The position numbers and the translations under genes were made by a program. Shown here in pieces: positions 5,331 through 8,704 of a DNA stretch of 8,704 bases (position 1 is the stretch's first letter; every line of letters starts with the position of its first letter). The notes under the pieces were generated by a model. The model had not been told where the DNA came from. It saw only the letters and a list, made by a program, of their open reading frames with translations, and did no database searches. Source of the stretch: Sulfurospirillum sp. UBA6810 (lineage in GTDB: Bacteria > Campylobacterota > Campylobacteria > Campylobacterales > Sulfurospirillaceae); the NCBI GenBank assembly GCA_002469305.1, contig DKEY01000099.1:9649-18352 (forward strand), written 5' to 3'.

Positions 5331-7271
5331 CTATGATAGCCTTTTGGTCACTCTTGCATAAATTTTTGTTGTTGCTATATTGCTCTCAACGATTTTTATA
5401 CTTACTCTCTCAAAGAGTTCGACATCTTCATCTAGTAAGAAAATCCTAGCTCCCATGATAGTGTCTTCAAGTTTTGCAACAGGAGTTTTTGAAACATCTG
5501 TGACGATGGCGCAAAAATCTTCACCTATGTGTTCGTGTGCCCATCTTGCAAATTTTCTATCCATATAATCCCAAGCAACTTTATCACTTTCTCTCTCAAG
5601 TTTGCTAATGCTTTCACAAAGAGAGTCTATATTTTTTAGTAAAAACTCTTTTCTTTTTGGATTGTTTTGCAAATCTGCTTTTAAAAGTCTATGGAGTGTT
5701 AAATCACTATATCTCCTGATAGGAGAGGTAAAGTGAGTGTAGCTATCAAATCCTAAACCAAAATGTCCTTTGTTTTCTGGCTCATAAAGTGCTTTTTGTT
5801 GTGATTTAATGATGAGCTTATCTACTTCATCACGTATGCCAATCTGCTCTGCTCTTATTTGAATTTGTTTTATAAGCATAGGAATGTTAGGACTAAATTT
5901 TACACTTATTCCAACAAGAGCTAAGTCATTGAGAAGCTTTTCTATCTTTTCAAAAGATGGATCACCATGTGTTCTAAAAATACCATATTTTAACCTTTTT
6001 GAAGCTGCTTTATTTGCAAGTAGCATACAGTCCTCTATGAGAGAGTGAGAATCTGTTTGATTTTCTACATAAGTTTGTAAAAGATTTTGGTCTTCATCTA
6101 CTCTCATTCTTATCTCTGATGAACGAAACTCAAAGGAGTCTTTGAGCCTTTTTTCACGAACTCTTTTCATGAAGTTATTAAGAGGTAAGAGGTATTTGAG
6201 TACTTCTTTGTCGATATCAGTTGCTTTACTAAAATCATTTTCTAAAAATGTATCGATTTCATCGTAAGTGTATCTTCTTTTTGAGTGAATAACACTATCC
6301 ATCAACTCTTCACTTACAGGTTCAAGTGAAGATGGGTCAAGTTTGATTTTAAATGTGAATGCAAGTCTATCTTCATTTGGTTTTAAAGAGCAGATATTTT
6401 CGCTCAAAGTTCTTGGTAGCATGGGGATTGATTTATGAGGAAAATAGATAGAAAAACCTCTTTTTTTTGCCTCTTTATCCGTAGGACCCATATCAAAAAG
6501 ATACTCACTTACATCAGCGATAGCAACATAAAGTGTACTTTGAGCTTCATCAAAGTAGATAGCATCATCAAAATCTTTTGCATCAACTGGGTCAATCGTA
6601 CAAAAAGGAAGATGTGTTAAATCAACACGCTGAGGGTAAAAAGATTTATCTACATAGTTTCCATGACTACTAGCTTCAAGTTCTGCTTCTTGTGAAAAGT
6701 GCTCAACTTTTTCAAAAAGAGCCATAGAAATTTTTTCATCAACACTAGGTTCACTAAGAACACCTAGTACTTCTTCTATATTGCCCGTTTCGTTATTGAC
6801 TTTTAAAACTGTTCCCTCAGGAAGTTGTTTTAGTGATTTTTGTGAGGCAGTAATTTGGTGTACTAAAGATGTTTTTATATTGATGCCTACAACTCTGTTA
6901 GATTGAATTTTTGTGTATATGATACTTGAAGCATGTGCTCTTTGGATGATATGAATGACTCTAGCTTTTGCTCTGCCACCTTTTACATGTAATCTTTTAA
7001 CGACTACTATATCACCTTTCATAGCACCATTGACATCGTGAGCTTCTACGAGCAAGTCTTTTAGCTGTTGGTTATTTATAGTTTCCACATAACCTGTACC
7101 ATTGAAAGCTATATCTATCTTGCCTATTCTGTATCTTGAGTCAAGTTGATAAATATTTTTTACTTTTTTAAGTACTTTGAGTCTTAGGAGATCATTTAAG
7201 ATAGTTTTATAATCGGAGGGAACCTCCTCGTCAGTTATACCTAAGCTTAATGCGAGGAGAAATTCATTCAC
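5331..7271 (-). CDS. rnr: Ribonuclease R (RNase II/R family exoribonuclease), GTG start
   Basis: RNase R degrades RNA 3' to 5', including structured RNA, rRNA fragments and defective mRNAs. The 646 residues run: short winged-helix-like N-terminus (1-50), cold-shock domains (about 50-205, e.g. GKIDIAFNGTGYVE), catalytic RNB domain (about 215-545) and a divergent S1 domain (about 580-646). The active-site block TIDPVDAKDFDDAIYF (225-240) supplies Asp227, Asp233, Asp235 and Asp236; HFTSPIRRYSDLTLHR (513-528) is the second signature. It is shorter than E. coli RNase R (813), lacking the long N-terminal part and the lysine-rich C-terminal tail, as in other Campylobacterota. The start is GTG at 7271, because an in-frame TAA lies just upstream and no ATG is near. 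This GTG overlaps the HDOD stop (GTGA), and the ribosome site is weak, so translation is probably coupled to the HDOD gene. Confidence 0.95.
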   Translation of the reverse strand: MNEFLLALSLGITDEEVPSDYKTILNDLLRLKVLKKVKNIYQLDSRYRIGKIDIAFNGTGYVETINNQQLKDLLVEAHDVNGAMKGDIVVVKRLHVKGGRAKARVIHIIQRAHASSIIYTKIQSNRVVGINIKTSLVHQITASQKSLKQLPEGTVLKVNNETGNIEEVLGVLSEPSVDEKISMALFEKVEHFSQEAELEASSHGNYVDKSFYPQRVDLTHLPFCTIDPVDAKDFDDAIYFDEAQSTLYVAIADVSEYLFDMGPTDKEAKKRGFSIYFPHKSIPMLPRTLSENICSLKPNEDRLAFTFKIKLDPSSLEPVSEELMDSVIHSKRRYTYDEIDTFLENDFSKATDIDKEVLKYLLPLNNFMKRVREKRLKDSFEFRSSEIRMRVDEDQNLLQTYVENQTDSHSLIEDCMLLANKAASKRLKYGIFRTHGDPSFEKIEKLLNDLALVGISVKFSPNIPMLIKQIQIRAEQIGIRDEVDKLIIKSQQKALYEPENKGHFGLGFDSYTHFTSPIRRYSDLTLHRLLKADLQNNPKRKEFLLKNIDSLCESISKLERESDKVAWDYMDRKFARWAHEHIGEDFCAIVTDVSKTPVAKLEDTIMGARIFLLDEDVELFERVSIKIVESNIATTKIYARVTKRLS

Positions 7272-8080
7272 TGTTTAACTTTTTCGATAGCTGCTAAAAA
7301 GACTTCTTGGTCTAAGTCATTTTGAGATAATAGTTCAAGTGCCTTAGAAATTGACTTATCACTTAGCTTGTCAAATATATTTACAGAAGTTTTTATGATA
7401 AGTAAAGCACTAGCATAGGGTTTGATATGTTCAGGTGCTTCTTCAGGGTTATTTGAGTAGTTTATTGCATCAACAAGTTCAGACTCTAAGTTCCATTGTT
7501 CAAATATTTTGGATGTTATCTCTTCATTACTAAAACCTACAATTTCTGCTTCCAATGCAGATAGCTCTTGTGGTGATGATAAAGAAGCCATTTTTGATAT
7601 GAATTCTTCTTTTTTACCAAGTTCAATAAGTTCATTGGCGATAACGATTTTACCAACTTCCATCATAAACGCAGCAGGCACTAAGATGTCAAGCATATCC
7701 CTACTAACTTTAGCGTACCAGTTGAACATCAATGCACTTTGAGCAACACTCGTATCTAAAAAGTATTGATTTGAGATATTGTAAGGGGTTAAATCAATTT
7801 TTATATTTTGTTTTATAGCACTTGATAGAGCAAAACCTCTGATAGTAGCCATACCAAACAAAGAAATTGCGTGAGAAATATTTTTGATTTCTCTGCTAAA
7901 TCCATAGAGTGGTGAATTTGATGATTTGAGTATGTTAGCAGTGAGCATAGGATCGCCTTCTACCACTTTTACCAAGTCATTTAAAGAACTGTTTTTATCA
8001 GTGCAAATTCTTTGAATTTTAATGATAGTATCATCAAGAGGAGGTAGAGCTTTTATCTTCTTTATTATGCTACTTTCCAT
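7268..8080 (-). CDS. HDOD-domain protein with degenerate HD motif
   Basis: The 270-residue protein is almost entirely one HDOD domain. KIKALPPLDDTIIKIQ (8-23) and VVEGDPMLTANILKSSNSPL (39-58) followed by ISHAISLFGMATIRGFALSSAI (68-89) are the family signatures. HDOD is related to HD-type metal phosphohydrolases, but the His-Asp pair is missing: where HD enzymes have a motif like LHDIGK, this one reads MMEVGK (139-144). It is therefore probably not an enzyme but a regulatory or scaffold protein; some HDOD proteins act in second-messenger or stress signalling. No receiver, GGDEF or EAL domain is attached. It is first in the unit with rnr, holA and the hemerythrin gene and overlaps rnr by 4 bases. 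The ATG is preceded by a poor ribosome site (GGATAAAT). Its partner and signal cannot be told from the sequence. Confidence 0.9.
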   Translation of the reverse strand: MESSIIKKIKALPPLDDTIIKIQRICTDKNSSLNDLVKVVEGDPMLTANILKSSNSPLYGFSREIKNISHAISLFGMATIRGFALSSAIKQNIKIDLTPYNISNQYFLDTSVAQSALMFNWYAKVSRDMLDILVPAAFMMEVGKIVIANELIELGKKEEFISKMASLSSPQELSALEAEIVGFSNEEITSKIFEQWNLESELVDAINYSNNPEEAPEHIKPYASALLIIKTSVNIFDKLSDKSISKALELLSQNDLDQEVFLAAIEKVKQ

Positions 8081-8111
8081 ATTTATCCGTCCATATTTGA
8101 AATTTGAATAT

Positions 8112-8117
8112 ATTCTA
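8112..8117 (-). promoter_or_regulatory. Possible -10 box for the HDOD-rnr-holA-hemerythrin unit
   Basis: On the minus strand TAGAAT lies 31 bases before the HDOD ATG. No convincing -35 box is found 16-18 bases further upstream. Between this box and the gene lies a repeated TTCAAAT element (positions about 8095-8109). Confidence 0.3.
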
Positions 8118-8130
8118 TCCTATTGCACTT

Positions 8131-8140
8131 TATAAAATCC
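8131..8140 (+). promoter_or_regulatory. Possible distal ilvC promoter
   Basis: TATAAAATCC resembles the -10 regions of rpsF and the cyclophilin gene, each of which has TAAAAT followed by CC. It would give an ilvC leader of roughly 125 bases. It has no proper -35 box (a TTGCAC at 8123-8128 is too close), so it is tentative. Confidence 0.25.
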
Positions 8141-8226
8141 TTTTACTTCTTCGCCTATTTACTCCAAAATTATTGAGAGAAGATAGAACATTTTTTTGCT
8201 TTTTAGAGGTTACTAAGTAAAGTTTT

Positions 8227-8234
8227 TATAAAAT
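8227..8234 (+). promoter_or_regulatory. Probable proximal ilvC promoter
   Basis: TATAAAAT lies 36 bases before the ilvC ATG, giving an expected leader of about 30 bases. The -35 region is unremarkable. The leader holds a good AAGGA ribosome site (8258-8262), but no branched-chain-rich leader peptide and no attenuator hairpin. Confidence 0.5.
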
Positions 8235-8270
8235 ACCCCAATTTATCTAAAATTGAGAAGGAATTATATA

Positions 8271-8704
8271 ATGGCAATTACAGTTTATTATGATAAAGAT
8301 TGTGATTTAAGCATAATCAAATCAAAAAAAGTTGCGATGATAGGTTTTGGTTCACAAGGACATGCTCACGCTGAAAACTTAAGAGACAGTGGTGTTGATG
8401 TTGTTGTTGGTTTAAGAAAAGACGGAAGCTCATGGGCAAAAGCTGCAGCAAAAGGTTTTGAAGTAAAAACAGTTGCTGAAGCTACAAAAGTAGCTGATGT
8501 TATCATGATACTTTTACCAGATGAGATGCAAGCAGATGTATTTGCTGAAGAGATTAAACCAAACTTATCGGATGGCAATGTAATTGCATTTGGACATGGT
8601 TTTAATGTTCATTACGGACAAATCAAAGCTCCACAAGGTGTTGATTGTATCATGGTTGCTCCAAAAGCTCCTGGTCATACAGTAAGAAATGAGTTTGTAA
8701 ATGG
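8271..8704 (+). CDS. ilvC: Ketol-acid reductoisomerase, 5' part, cut by window edge
   Basis: IlvC converts acetolactate or acetohydroxybutyrate to the dihydroxy acids of valine, leucine and isoleucine synthesis, using NADPH and Mg2+. The first 144 codons of about 340 are present. The Rossmann motif VAMIGFGSQGHAHAENLRDS (21-40) binds the cofactor. GLRKDGSSW (47-55) is the loop that grips the 2'-phosphate, with Arg49 and Ser53/Ser54 pointing to NADPH rather than NADH. AFGHGFNVHYGQI (106-118) carries the conserved His109, and VAPKAPGHTVRNEF (129-142) follows; the metal-binding C-terminal domain lies outside the window. AAGGA lies 8 bases before ATG. It is divergent from the HDOD gene across 190 bases. 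The ilvC/rnr/holA neighbourhood also occurs in Campylobacter, as I recall. Confidence 0.97.
   Translation, partial: MAITVYYDKDCDLSIIKSKKVAMIGFGSQGHAHAENLRDSGVDVVVGLRKDGSSWAKAAAKGFEVKTVAEATKVADVIMILLPDEMQADVFAEEIKPNLSDGNVIAFGHGFNVHYGQIKAPQGVDCIMVAPKAPGHTVRNEFVN

Noticed and set aside
8174..8221. TTG-started short frame upstream of ilvC as an attenuator leader peptide
   Set aside because: The 15 codons are not rich in Ile, Val or Leu, and no terminator/antiterminator hairpins follow.
8366..8578. 70-codon minus-strand frame
   Set aside because: It lies wholly antisense to the conserved Rossmann domain of ilvC.

Overview
The window looks like a chromosomal segment of a Campylobacterota (Epsilonproteobacteria) bacterium. 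The S6, SSB, S18, RNase R, holA and IlvC proteins read as that group's versions, the DNA is AT-rich, and the promoters are of the TATAAT/TAAAAT type with poorly conserved -35 boxes. I lean toward a free-living Sulfurimonas-like lineage, partly because S18 keeps its cysteine zinc-ligand set and a two-domain bacteriohemerythrin is present. The genus is an inference.

Layout, left to right. Positions 1-1105 hold the conserved operon rpsF-ssb-rpsR on the minus strand, with rpsR cut by the window edge. Positions 1120-3420 hold an accessory block. It has a membrane protein (plus strand) with a cold-shock-like N-terminal domain and a DUF996-like body, a possible 34-residue minus-strand ORF, a CI/LexA-type repressor with an S24 autopeptidase domain (plus strand) and a likely operator at its own promoter, and a cytoplasmic cyclophilin (minus strand). 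The last two converge on a shared terminator hairpin that contains both stop codons. Positions 3486-8080 are a tightly packed minus-strand unit, read in the order HDOD protein, RNase R (rnr), DNA polymerase III delta (holA), double-domain hemerythrin. Its junctions are a 4-base overlap, a zero gap and a 9-base gap. From 8271 the start of ilvC runs on the plus strand, divergent from the HDOD gene. No gene-free stretch exceeds 300 bases; the three largest gaps (about 195, 195 and 190 bases, or about 145 and 87 bases for the middle one if the 34-residue ORF is real) hold promoters.

How it fits together. Most of the window is housekeeping: translation (S6, S18), DNA replication and repair (SSB, delta subunit), RNA turnover (RNase R), protein folding (cyclophilin) and branched-chain amino acid synthesis (IlvC). 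In Helicobacter pylori, as I recall, rnr-holA-rpsF-ssb-rpsR are contiguous. If so, the hemerythrin, cyclophilin, repressor, small ORF and membrane-protein genes are wedged between holA and rpsF here. The part most worth a second look is the 2050-2902 regulatory block. It has a probable self-cleaving repressor, a perfect 17-bp palindrome on its transcription start region, and a tiny divergent ORF whose possible promoter overlaps the repressor's. It is laid out like a phage-type switch but without phage structural or integration genes. I see no IS element, CRISPR array, tRNA, rRNA or riboswitch.
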